A stretch of DNA of 64,000 bases, from assembly GCF_024006985.1 (NCBI RefSeq), contig NZ_JAMXIB010000001.1, positions 62,001 through 126,000 on the forward strand, written 5' to 3'. The position numbers and the translations under genes are program-made. Positions 1 to 6,626 of this stretch are shown here, piece by piece; position 1 is the stretch's first letter, and the number at the start of each line of letters is the position of its first letter. The notes beneath the pieces are model-generated. The model searched no databases. It saw only the letters and a program-made list of their open reading frames with translations, and was not told the origin of the DNA. Origin of the DNA: Robiginitalea marina (lineage in GTDB: Bacteria; Bacteroidota; Bacteroidia; Flavobacteriales; Flavobacteriaceae).

Positions 1-210
1 GGCTTCGGATAAGAAATCGATCAGCAGGGCAGTGGCGTCCGCTGCCTGCAGCCGGATGCGCATGTTGCAGTCGTAGTGGGTTACCCCTGTGCAAGAGCCC
101 GGCAACAGCACTTCGTTCATTTCCCGAAGGGCAGCGCGAAAAAGTTCCTGCAGGCTGTATCCTTCAGCCCAAATGGCAACATCGGTGGTATGTGCAAGCC
201 TTGCGGTCAT
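1..210 (-). CDS. archease-like protein (partial, 3' end outside window)
   Basis: Reading the minus strand from the ATG at 210 gives 70 residues beginning MTARLAHTTDVAIWAEG, with EGYSLQELFRAALREMNEVL and, near the window edge, RIRLQAADATALLIDFLSEA. This is the N-terminal part of the archease fold: the HTTDVAI..AEG..L.ELF opening and the later LL.DFL.E motif are characteristic. Archease is a small cytoplasmic metal-binding protein that activates the RNA ligase RtcB, so an rtcB gene may lie just beyond the left edge; that is inference. The gene is divergent from acs, and a Crp/Fnr-like box at 265-276 sits 60 bp upstream of its start. The C-terminal half is not visible. Confidence 0.8.
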   Translation of the reverse strand, partial: MTARLAHTTDVAIWAEGYSLQELFRAALREMNEVLLPGSCTGVTHYDCNMRIRLQAADATALLIDFLSEA

Positions 211-264
211 GGTGGTGCGTCTTGTAAATTGTATAAATTTCAGAAGAAGTCGGCACAAATGCAC

Positions 265-276
265 TGACCTGCGTCA
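265..276. promoter_or_regulatory. Crp/Fnr-like box, archease/acs intergenic region
   Basis: TGACCTGCGTCA (perfect palindrome CTGAC-N4-GTCAG at 264-277) lies between divergent archease and acs. Its centre (270.5) is 33 bp from a weak minus-strand -7-like element GAAATTTA (234-241) serving archease, and 55 bp (33 plus about two helical turns) from the acs -7 element at 322-329. The same TGA-N6-TCA core recurs at four other places in the window. Confidence 0.5.
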
Positions 277-321
277 GCGGGATCCCGGAAAAGGGGGTGC
301 CCGGGGTTCTTTTTCTTTTCC

Positions 322-329
322 TATATTTA
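322..329 (+). promoter_or_regulatory. putative -7 element of acs
   Basis: TATATTTA followed by G matches the Bacteroidota -7 consensus TAnnTTTG with one change and lies about 53 bp before the acs ATG. The same TATATTTAG string precedes two other genes here (25275, 28915). Confidence 0.45.
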
Positions 330-381
330 GTTCCCCGAGCAGCCGGGCAGGGTCCTGGCAAAAGAAATTGACGGAAACCCT

Positions 382-2289
382 ATGAGCAATTACCACATCA
401 AGCACCTGGAGGAATACTTCCAGGTTTACCGCAAATCGGTCCGCGACCCCGAGGCGTTTTGGGAAGAAATCGCGGAAGAGCATTTCAGCTGGAGGAAGAA
501 ATGGGACCGCGTCCTTCGGTGGGATTTCAGCAAACCCGAAGTGGCCTGGTTTGAAGGGGCCCGGCTGAACATCACCGAGAACTGCCTGGACCGTCACCTG
601 GCGACACAGGGGGAAAAGACCGCCATTTTGTTCGAACCCAACGACCCAGGGGAACAGGCGCAACATATCACCTACCGGCAGCTCCATGAGCGGGTGTGCC
701 GCATGGCCAATGTCTTGAAGGAGCAGGGTATTTCCAAAGGAGACCGGGTGTGCATCTATTTGCCCATGATCCCTGAGCTGGCCGTGGCAGTGCTGGCCTG
801 TGCACGCCTGGGGGCCATTCACTCGGTGGTCTTTGCCGGGTTCTCTTCCAACGCCCTGGCCACGCGGATCAACGATTGCCAGTGTAAAATGGTTATTACC
901 TCCGATGGCTCAATCCGCGGGTCAAAAACCCTCGACCTGAAGGCGATTGTAGATGCAGCCCTGGAAAGTTGCCCCGGGGTCGAAAGGGTGCTTCTGGTAA
1001 AACGCACAGGGGGGGAGGTTACCCTGGTCCCCGGAAGGGATACCTGGCTGCAACCCCTGCTGGACGGGGCTTCCCCGGCCTGCGAAGCGGAGGTCATGGA
1101 CGCGGAAGACCCCCTCTTTATCCTGTATACCTCGGGCTCCACCGGCAAACCCAAGGGGATGGTCCATACCTGTGGCGGCTATATGGTATACACCGCCTAT
1201 ACGTTTAAAAATATCTTCCAGTATCGCGATGGGGATGTCTATTGGTGCACGGCCGACATCGGCTGGATTACCGGCCACTCCTACATCGTCTATGGCCCCC
1301 TGGCCAACGGGGCCACCACCGTCCTTTTCGAAGGGGTGCCCACCTACCCGGACCACGGGCGGTTTTGGAAGGTGGTGGAAAAGCACCGGGTCACCCAGTT
1401 CTATACGGCCCCAACGGCCATCCGGGCCCTGGCCCGTGAAAGCCTCGAATATGTGGAGCAGTACGACCTTTCTTCCCTGAAGGTCCTCGGGTCGGTGGGG
1501 GAGCCCATCAACGAGGAGGCCTGGCACTGGTACAACAACAACGTGGGCAAGGGGAAGAGCCCCATCGTGGATACCTGGTGGCAGACGGAAACCGGGGGGA
1601 TCATGATCAGCCCCATCCCGTTTGTGACCCCAACCACGCCTACCTACGCCACCCTGCCCTTTATCGGGGTGCAGCCTGCCCTGATGGACGATGAGGGCAA
1701 TGAAATAAAGGGCAATCAGGTTTCCGGGCGGCTATGCATCAAATTCCCCTGGCCTTCCATGGCCCGTACCATCTGGGGCGACCACCAGCGGTACCACGAC
1801 ACGTATTTTTCCACCTTCAAAAACAATTATTTCACCGGTGACGGCGCCCTGCGGGATGCCGTGGGATACTACCGGATTACCGGGCGGGTAGATGACGTCA
1901 TCATCGTTTCGGGCCATAACCTGGGCACGGCACCCATAGAGGATTCCATCAACGAACACCCGGCCGTGGCCGAGTCGGCCATTGTTGGCTTCCCCCACGA
2001 GATCAAGGGAAACGCGTTGTACGGTTTTGTGATTTTGAAGGAAACCGGGGAGGGGAGGGACCGCGAAAACCTGCGCCGCGAGATCAACCAGCAGATCACC
2101 GAACAGATCGGCCCTATTGCCAAACTCGATAAAATCCAGTTCGTGCCGGGCCTGCCAAAAACCCGGAGCGGGAAAATCATGCGCCGGATCCTGCGCAAAA
2201 TCGCCTGCAGGGATACCGCCGACCTGGGCGACATCAGCACCCTGCTCAACCCGGAGGTCGTGCAGGAGATCATGGACGAAAGCCTTTAG
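382..2289 (+). CDS. acs: acetyl-CoA synthetase (AMP-forming)
   Basis: Acetyl-CoA synthetase activates acetate with ATP to acetyl-AMP and then acetyl-CoA in the cytoplasm. The 635-residue protein has the family's usual length and order: ACAS N-terminal domain with the NVAWFEGARLN-like region (AWFEGARLNITENCLD), AMP-binding loop YTSGSTGKPKG near residue 250, the DIGWITGHSYIVYGPL and WWQTETGG signatures, FTGDGA, GRVDDVI hinge, and the C-terminal KTRSGKIMRRILR segment carrying the acetylatable Lys. It stands alone between divergent archease and a convergent small gene. The protein is closer to acetyl- than to propionyl-CoA synthetase by overall pattern, but substrate was not tested. Confidence 0.95.
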   Translation: MSNYHIKHLEEYFQVYRKSVRDPEAFWEEIAEEHFSWRKKWDRVLRWDFSKPEVAWFEGARLNITENCLDRHLATQGEKTAILFEPNDPGEQAQHITYRQLHERVCRMANVLKEQGISKGDRVCIYLPMIPELAVAVLACARLGAIHSVVFAGFSSNALATRINDCQCKMVITSDGSIRGSKTLDLKAIVDAALESCPGVERVLLVKRTGGEVTLVPGRDTWLQPLLDGASPACEAEVMDAEDPLFILYTSGSTGKPKGMVHTCGGYMVYTAYTFKNIFQYRDGDVYWCTADIGWITGHSYIVYGPLANGATTVLFEGVPTYPDHGRFWKVVEKHRVTQFYTAPTAIRALARESLEYVEQYDLSSLKVLGSVGEPINEEAWHWYNNNVGKGKSPIVDTWWQTETGGIMISPIPFVTPTTPTYATLPFIGVQPALMDDEGNEIKGNQVSGRLCIKFPWPSMARTIWGDHQRYHDTYFSTFKNNYFTGDGALRDAVGYYRITGRVDDVIIVSGHNLGTAPIEDSINEHPAVAESAIVGFPHEIKGNALYGFVILKETGEGRDRENLRREINQQITEQIGPIAKLDKIQFVPGLPKTRSGKIMRRILRKIACRDTADLGDISTLLNPEVVQEIMDESL

Positions 2290-2307
2290 GTTTAAGGGGT
2301 TTCAGGC

Positions 2308-2709
2308 TCAGGGGTCAATATTCCAGCGCCGGTAAACGGACCGCAGGAATTCCCCATAGATTTCCTCGTGCATGGTATATTGCTCAGGGGTCAGGATTTT
2401 CCGGATTTCCGATTCCTGTTTGGTAAGGTATTCCTTTAATTTGCCTTTGAACTGTTCGGGGGTCCATTCCTGGTCCCTGTCGTCAAGACGGGCCATTTTT
2501 ACCGCATAGTATGTCAGGATACTCTGGTACCGCGCCTCGGTTTCCTCGGAAAGCCCCATTTTTTGAAGGCCTTCATGATACCAAAGCTGCAGGTTGTCTT
2601 TTTCCTCCTGGGTAAAGATTTGGACTTTGACCTCGTTTTCCGGTTCCTGCTGCGCGCTTAAGGGGGCAAAGCCAATTAAGAATAACGCGGCCGATATTAG
2701 GTGTTTCAT
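2308..2709 (-). CDS. small secreted helical protein, unknown function
   Basis: The start at 2709 gives 133 residues opening with a clear signal peptide, MKHLISAALFLIGFAPLSAQ; a longer reading from 2733 would put eight residues ahead of this signal and is less likely. The mature part is charged and probably all-helical, with segments such as YHEGLQKMGLSEETEARYQS, LTKQESEIRKILTPEQ and an aromatic, basic C-terminus (SVYRRWNIDP). The KILTPEQ segment recalls the LTxxQ motif of Spy/CpxP-like periplasmic proteins, but the resemblance is thin. It ends 18 bp from the acs stop (convergent). I do not recognise a specific family. Confidence 0.7.
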   Translation of the reverse strand: MKHLISAALFLIGFAPLSAQQEPENEVKVQIFTQEEKDNLQLWYHEGLQKMGLSEETEARYQSILTYYAVKMARLDDRDQEWTPEQFKGKLKEYLTKQESEIRKILTPEQYTMHEEIYGEFLRSVYRRWNIDP

Positions 2710-2831
2710 GGAATACATGTTTATATCCTGCACTAACGCATACCGATCCCTCTTGGTATGCCCGCGCTTCGAAATTTAAAGTCCCCTGGCGTTTGCCTGA
2801 AGAATTTTAGGCCTGATTTTTAGGTTAATCG

Positions 2832-2839
2832 TATATTTG
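2832..2839 (+). promoter_or_regulatory. -7 element upstream of the tRNA-Arg array
   Basis: TATATTTG is an exact TAnnTTTG match 69 bp before the first tRNA-like copy. The leader that follows contains two GGGCCC hexamers with CTGGT/ACCAG between them (about 2870-2895) and may fold. Confidence 0.5.
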
Positions 2840-2907
2840 CCCCGCCTTTGCACGCACTGGGCCCTTAGGCTGGTGAGTTCCCGACCAGGGGCCCTGGCAC
2901 AACATAA

Positions 2908-2966
2908 GGTCGCGTAGCTCAGCTGGATAGCGCATCCCGCCTTTGGCGGGACGGTCCCGGGTTCGA
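2908..2966 (+). pseudogene. truncated tRNA-Arg-like copy 1
   Basis: This copy keeps the exact 5' acceptor strand, D arm and variable-region sequence of the intact tRNA-Arg at 3063, but the D stem has GCGC instead of GAGC (one mismatch) and the anticodon arm is replaced by TCCCGCC-TTT-GGCGGGA, a 7-bp stem with a 3-nt loop. After the T-loop GGTTCGAGT the sequence runs into AT-rich DNA, so the 3' T-stem strand and the 3' acceptor strand are missing. It cannot fold as a complete tRNA. Confidence 0.75.
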
Positions 2967-2984
2967 GTTAAACATTTAAATATT

Positions 2985-3044
2985 GGTCGCGTAGCTCAGC
3001 TGGATAGCGCATCCCGCCTTTGGCGGGACGGTCCCAGGTTCGGG
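2985..3044 (+). pseudogene. truncated tRNA-Arg-like copy 2
   Basis: This is a second tandem copy 77 bp after the first. It has the same altered D stem and the same TCCCGCC-TTT-GGCGGGA arm, but its T region reads CCCAGGTTCGGGT, again without the matching 3' strands. The linkers after copies 1 and 2 are related AT-rich strings (AACATTTAAATATT and AGCATTTAAAATGTT). Period to the intact gene is 78 bp. Confidence 0.75.
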
Positions 3045-3062
3045 TGAAGCATTTAAAATGTT

Positions 3063-3136
3063 GGTCGCGTAGCTCAGCTGGATAGAGCATCTGCCTTCTA
3101 AGCAGACGGTCCCAGGTTCGAATCCTGGCGCGATCA
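3063..3136 (+). tRNA. tRNA-Arg (anticodon UCU)
   Basis: A complete cloverleaf is visible: acceptor GGTCGCG/CGCGATC with one G-U pair, D stem GCTC/GAGC, anticodon stem TCTGC/GCAGA with loop CTTCTAA (anticodon TCT at 3097-3099, T33 present), T stem CCAGG/CCTGG with loop TTCGAAT, and discriminator A. The CCA end is not encoded. It decodes AGA/AGG arginine codons. It is the only intact member of a three-copy tandem array. Confidence 0.97.
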
Positions 3137-3149
3137 CTTAAAGCGCATA

Positions 3150-3178
3150 GCCCCGCAACCAGTGTTGCGGGGCTTTTT
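3150..3178 (+). terminator. rho-independent terminator of tRNA-Arg
   Basis: GCCCCGCAA, a six-base loop and TTGCGGGGC form a 9-bp stem followed by TTTTT, 14 bp after the tRNA. Confidence 0.9.
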
Positions 3179-3582
3179 GCTTTCCAAAGAACCGCGAGCT
3201 TGCTCGCAAGGTTCGAAGGGAAGCAAAAAGCCGCAAGGCCCCAGGGCCTTGCGGGCTATGCATTTTCAGGCGGGATTGCCTTCAGGATCACCGAAGGTAA
3301 TCCTGGTTTAAGCTTGCTTTTGCGAGGGTTTGAAGAAGCAAAAAGCCGCAAGGCCCCAGGGCCTTGCGGGCTATGCATTTTCAGGCGGGATTGCTTTCAG
3401 GATCACCGAAGGTAATCCTGGTTGAAGCTCGCTTGAGCGGATCGCGGGAAAGCAAAAAGCTGCAAGGCCAAAGGTGTTTTGGGGAGATAAGACCCGCGGT
3501 TCCAGGACCATTTATGATTTTGGTCATAGGACTTTCTGGAAGAATTCGGGAACTTGCATGTCAATTCTTGATCTTTCCTGGC
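3179..3582. repeat. intergenic region with 115-bp tandem repeats
   Basis: This 404-bp gene-free stretch contains 2.2 direct copies of an approximately 115-bp unit starting at 3221, 3336 and 3450 (partial). Nearly the first 90 bases of units 1 and 2 agree. Each unit begins with GCAAAAAGCC and carries the hairpin GCAAGGCCC/GGGCCTTGC followed by GGCTATGC: this is the tRNA terminator layout (GCATAGCC...GGCTTTTTGC) in reverse orientation. A second hairpin, CAGGATcACC-GAA-GGTaATCCTG, follows in each unit. A GCGAGC-TT-GCTCGC hairpin lies near 3194. The hydrogenase promoter region is at the right end. Confidence 0.7.
3515..3526. promoter_or_regulatory. Crp/Fnr-like box upstream of hoxF
   Basis: TATGA-TTTTGG-TCATA (3513-3528) is an inverted repeat with the TGA-N6-TCA core. 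Its centre lies about 62 bp before the hoxF ATG, as at the other sites of this window. At the expected -7 position there is only a weak match (CTTG at 3553-3556), which would fit an activator-dependent promoter. Confidence 0.5.
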
Positions 3583-5349
3583 ATGATCAGTCCCTCCACT
3601 ACTTTTTTCCGACATGAACCCCGGCGAAACCAGCTGGTGAATGAATTATGGAAAGCGCAGCAGCGCGACGGCCACATTACCGAACAGACCATGGAAGCAT
3701 TGTCCAGGGACCTGGACATCTCCCTGATCGAAATACAGGGTGTGGTTTCGTTCTACCATTTCTTCCATACCCGTCCCACGGCCAGGCACGTCATCTACCT
3801 TAACAACAGCATTATTTCCAAAATCAAGGGATACGAAAGGATCCGGGAGGCCCTGGAGCGGGAAACCGGCTCACGGTTCAACACCAAGGATCGCACCGAT
3901 ACATTTGCCCTGTTCGAGACTCCCTGCATTGGCCTTAGCGACCAGGAACCCGCTGCCCTCATCGACTTCCACCCTTTCACCAACCTGAATGTGATGAAAG
4001 TGCGCGAAATAATCGCTGCCCTGAAGGACGGGAAGGAAGCCGCAGATATCTGTGACCAGCCCGCTGACCACATCCGGTACCTGCCCCCGAACAACCATAC
4101 CATTTTCTTCAGGCCCTATACGGCCGGGGAAGGCCTCGGCAGGGCCATGGTCCTCAGTCCCGGGGAAGTGATAAAGATTGTAAAGACCTCGGAACTCTCG
4201 GGCAGGGGTGGGGCGTTTTACCCGACCTGGATCAAGTGGGACGGCTGCAGGAAACAAAAAGCCACCCCCAAGTATGTGGTCTGCAATGCGGACGAGGGGG
4301 AACCCGGGACCTTCAAAGACCGGGTATTGCTGGACAGGGAACCGGGCTCCGTGCTGGAGGGCATGATCATTGCCGGCTATGCCATTGGCGCGAAATACGG
4401 CATCATCTACTTGCGGGCGGAATACCGGTGGTTGCTCAGGAAACTGGAGGCCACCATCCAGCAATTTTACGACCAGGGCCTGTTGGGACGCGCCATCCGG
4501 GGAAACCCTGACTTCGATTTTGACATCCGCATACAGCTTGGGGCCGGCTCCTATGTTTGTGGCGAGGAAACCGCGCTCCTGGAATCCATGGAAGGCAAAA
4601 GGGGCGAACCCCGCACCAAGTGGTACTTTCCCGTGGAACGGGGTTACCTGCAAAAGCCGACCATCATCAACAATGTGGAGACCTTTGCGGCCGTGGCCCG
4701 GATGATGGAAATGGGGATCAACAACTATTTGAACCGGGGTATCCCGGGCTCTCCGGGTACCAAACTCATCAGTCTTTCCGGGGATGTGCGGAAACCGGGC
4801 ATCTACGAGATCGAGTGGGGGATGACCATCGCCGAGCTCCTCGGACACGCCGGGGCGGAGGACCCGGCTTACATTCAGCTGAGCGGACCCTCCGGGGAGT
4901 GTGTCAGCATGAACCAGAAACACCGCAGGATCTCCATGCGCGACCTCCTGTCCACCCAGGATATCCGATGTGGAGGGTCCTTTATGGTGCTGAACCGGCA
5001 CCGCGACATTATGACGATTCTTTTGAATTTCTCCGAGTTTTTCCTGAAGGAGTCCTGCGGGATATGTACCCCGTGCCGTGCCGGGAATTACATCATCCAC
5101 AAAAAGCTGCAAAAGATGGCTAATGGCCTGGCCACCCAGGCGGATGTAGAGGAAATGCGCCAGTGGTGCCACATCATGAAGGAAACCAGCCGTTGCGGAC
5201 TGGGCAAAACGGCCTATAACACCCCCCTTATGGCCATAAATGAATTTTCGGACTATTTCAGCGAAAAACTGGAAGGTGCGGGAAATGGCATGAACCTGAA
5301 ATTTAACATGGACGAAGCGATCAGTGACTATGAAAAATACAAGGTCTGA
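3583..5349 (+). CDS. hoxF: NAD-reducing [NiFe] hydrogenase, HoxF diaphorase subunit
   Basis: HoxF carries FMN and exchanges electrons with NAD(H) in the soluble bidirectional hydrogenase. The ATG at 3583 gives 588 residues, near the length of Cupriavidus HoxF; an in-frame extension upstream would translate the repeats and is rejected. Residues 1-165 are a NuoE-like domain, and 166-588 are NuoF-like. Visible motifs are GRGGAFYPT (207-215, FMN/NADH loop, usually GRGGAGFPT), CNADEGEPGTFKDR, GAGSYVCGEETALL (320-333) and the [4Fe-4S] ligands C492, C495, C498 in SCGICTPCRAG plus C538. Of the four NuoE [2Fe-2S] cysteines only C115 remains, so that domain probably holds no cluster. The gene overlaps hoxUY by 20 bp. 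Confidence 0.93.
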   Translation: MISPSTTFFRHEPRRNQLVNELWKAQQRDGHITEQTMEALSRDLDISLIEIQGVVSFYHFFHTRPTARHVIYLNNSIISKIKGYERIREALERETGSRFNTKDRTDTFALFETPCIGLSDQEPAALIDFHPFTNLNVMKVREIIAALKDGKEAADICDQPADHIRYLPPNNHTIFFRPYTAGEGLGRAMVLSPGEVIKIVKTSELSGRGGAFYPTWIKWDGCRKQKATPKYVVCNADEGEPGTFKDRVLLDREPGSVLEGMIIAGYAIGAKYGIIYLRAEYRWLLRKLEATIQQFYDQGLLGRAIRGNPDFDFDIRIQLGAGSYVCGEETALLESMEGKRGEPRTKWYFPVERGYLQKPTIINNVETFAAVARMMEMGINNYLNRGIPGSPGTKLISLSGDVRKPGIYEIEWGMTIAELLGHAGAEDPAYIQLSGPSGECVSMNQKHRRISMRDLLSTQDIRCGGSFMVLNRHRDIMTILLNFSEFFLKESCGICTPCRAGNYIIHKKLQKMANGLATQADVEEMRQWCHIMKETSRCGLGKTAYNTPLMAINEFSDYFSEKLEGAGNGMNLKFNMDEAISDYEKYKV

Positions 5350-6616
5350 AAAGCGGGTTACGATCACCATAGACGGGAAGCCCTATCAGGCGGCGGAAGG
5401 CCGGAACCTGGTAGACGCGGCCAAGGAGGCGGGGGTATTTATCCCTTCCCTATGCTACTTCAAACACTTGGACCCCCCCCTGGGTACCTGCAGGGCCTGT
5501 ACCTGCAAGGTAAACGGCCGCAACGTACCGGCCTGTATGCAGCGGGTGGAGGAAGGCATGGCCGTGGAGGTGAACACCCCGGAACTTATCGATATCCGTA
5601 AGGCCCTGGTGGAAATGATGTTTGCGGAGGGTAACCACTTCTGCCCCTCCTGTGTGAAAAGCGGGAATTGCGACCTGCAGCACATGGGGTATGAACTCGG
5701 GATCACCCATATGCGGTTCCCCCACCTGTTCAGGGACCGGCACACCGACTACCAGTCCCGCCGCATGGTACTTGAGAACAACCGTTGCATCAAGTGTCGC
5801 AGGTGCGTGGAGGAGGTCTTCACGGACCAGGGCAAAAGGGTGTTCATGTACCAGAACCGGGGGATAGAAACCCTGGTGGGGATCGACCACGAGCAGGAAG
5901 CCCTGCTGACGGAAGCCCAGGCCGAGGCGGCCATGAACCTGTGCCCTACCGGGGCCATTGTGGTCAGGGGAAAACGCGTGGCGAAGCCTTTTGGCCTCAG
6001 GAGCTTTGACCAGCAGTCCGAACAGGAGGACTACGGCATCCGCTGGTCTGCAAACGGCGACCGCAGTCCCCGCGAGAAAAAGATGGTAGCTACGGTTTCC
6101 CTGGCCGGCTGTTTTGGCTGCCACATGTCCCTGTTGGATATCGATGAGGAAATCCTGGACCTGGTTGACCTGGTCGAATTCCACAAATCCCCCCTGACCG
6201 ACATCAAGCGGTTCACCCAGCGGTGCGACCTTGGCATTGTGGAAGGGGGATGCTGCAATACCGAGAACATCGAAACCCTAAGGGAGTTTAGGGAGAATTG
6301 CGACATCCTGGTTGCCGTTGGGGAATGCGCCATCTGGGGCGGGCTGCCCGCCATGCGGAATACAATCCCCCTGGGGGAATGCCTGGAGGAGGCATTCATC
6401 AATGCCCAGACCAACGATGAGGGGGAGGGACGGGTGCCTTATCACGAGGACCTGCCCAAACTATTGAACCGCGTTTATGCCTGCAACGAGATCGTCAAGA
6501 TCGATTACCTCATCCCCGGCTGCCCGCCCTCGGCGAGCCACCTTTGGAAGGTGATCCGCAATATCCTCTGGGGAGAGGAGTTTTCGGTCCTTTACCACGA
6601 GTTCAAATATGATTAG
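5330..6616 (+). CDS. hoxUY: fused HoxU-HoxY (diaphorase Fe-S subunit joined to hydrogenase small subunit)
   Basis: A single 428-residue frame encodes two normally separate proteins. Residues 1-215 are HoxU-like, with a plant-type [2Fe-2S] set (C42, C54, C57, C69), the EGNHFCPSC...C motif (H103, C105, C108, C114) and a further [4Fe-4S] set (C153, C156, C159, C205). A linker of about 35 residues leads to HoxY (about 250-428), the hydrogenase small subunit, with proximal-cluster ligands C261 and C264 in GCFGCHMS, C332 in GECAIWGG and C398 in PGCPP. The ATG at 5330 is preferred over GTG 5324. There is no stop or start between the two halves, so one chain would carry electrons from the NiFe site to HoxF. 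Confidence 0.93.
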   Translation: MKNTRSEKRVTITIDGKPYQAAEGRNLVDAAKEAGVFIPSLCYFKHLDPPLGTCRACTCKVNGRNVPACMQRVEEGMAVEVNTPELIDIRKALVEMMFAEGNHFCPSCVKSGNCDLQHMGYELGITHMRFPHLFRDRHTDYQSRRMVLENNRCIKCRRCVEEVFTDQGKRVFMYQNRGIETLVGIDHEQEALLTEAQAEAAMNLCPTGAIVVRGKRVAKPFGLRSFDQQSEQEDYGIRWSANGDRSPREKKMVATVSLAGCFGCHMSLLDIDEEILDLVDLVEFHKSPLTDIKRFTQRCDLGIVEGGCCNTENIETLREFRENCDILVAVGECAIWGGLPAMRNTIPLGECLEEAFINAQTNDEGEGRVPYHEDLPKLLNRVYACNEIVKIDYLIPGCPPSASHLWKVIRNILWGEEFSVLYHEFKYD

Positions 6617-6626
6617 AACCTGAACC

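Noticed and set aside
274-822. Long minus-strand open frame across the acs start region
   Set aside because: It is antisense to acs, crosses the acs promoter, and has no recognisable domain. GC-rich third positions in acs create such shadow frames.
2908-3044. tRNA-Lys or tRNA-Pro reading of the two relic copies
   Set aside because: A TTT or TGG anticodon could be placed, but position 33 would not be T in the first case, the stem would not pair in the second, and 3' strands are missing in both.
3221-3470. CRISPR array
   Set aside because: Units are 115 bp and directly adjacent with no unique spacers of regular length, only 2.2 copies, and no cas genes nearby.
3364-3582. Upstream in-frame extension of hoxF (about 73 extra residues)
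   Set aside because: The extension translates the 115-bp repeats and the promoter box, shows no homology-like pattern, and HoxF proteins start close to the ATG at 3583.
3871-5370. 499-codon minus-strand open frame opposite hoxF
   Set aside because: It is entirely antisense to a well-supported gene and its translation is low in any domain-like pattern; a codon-bias shadow.
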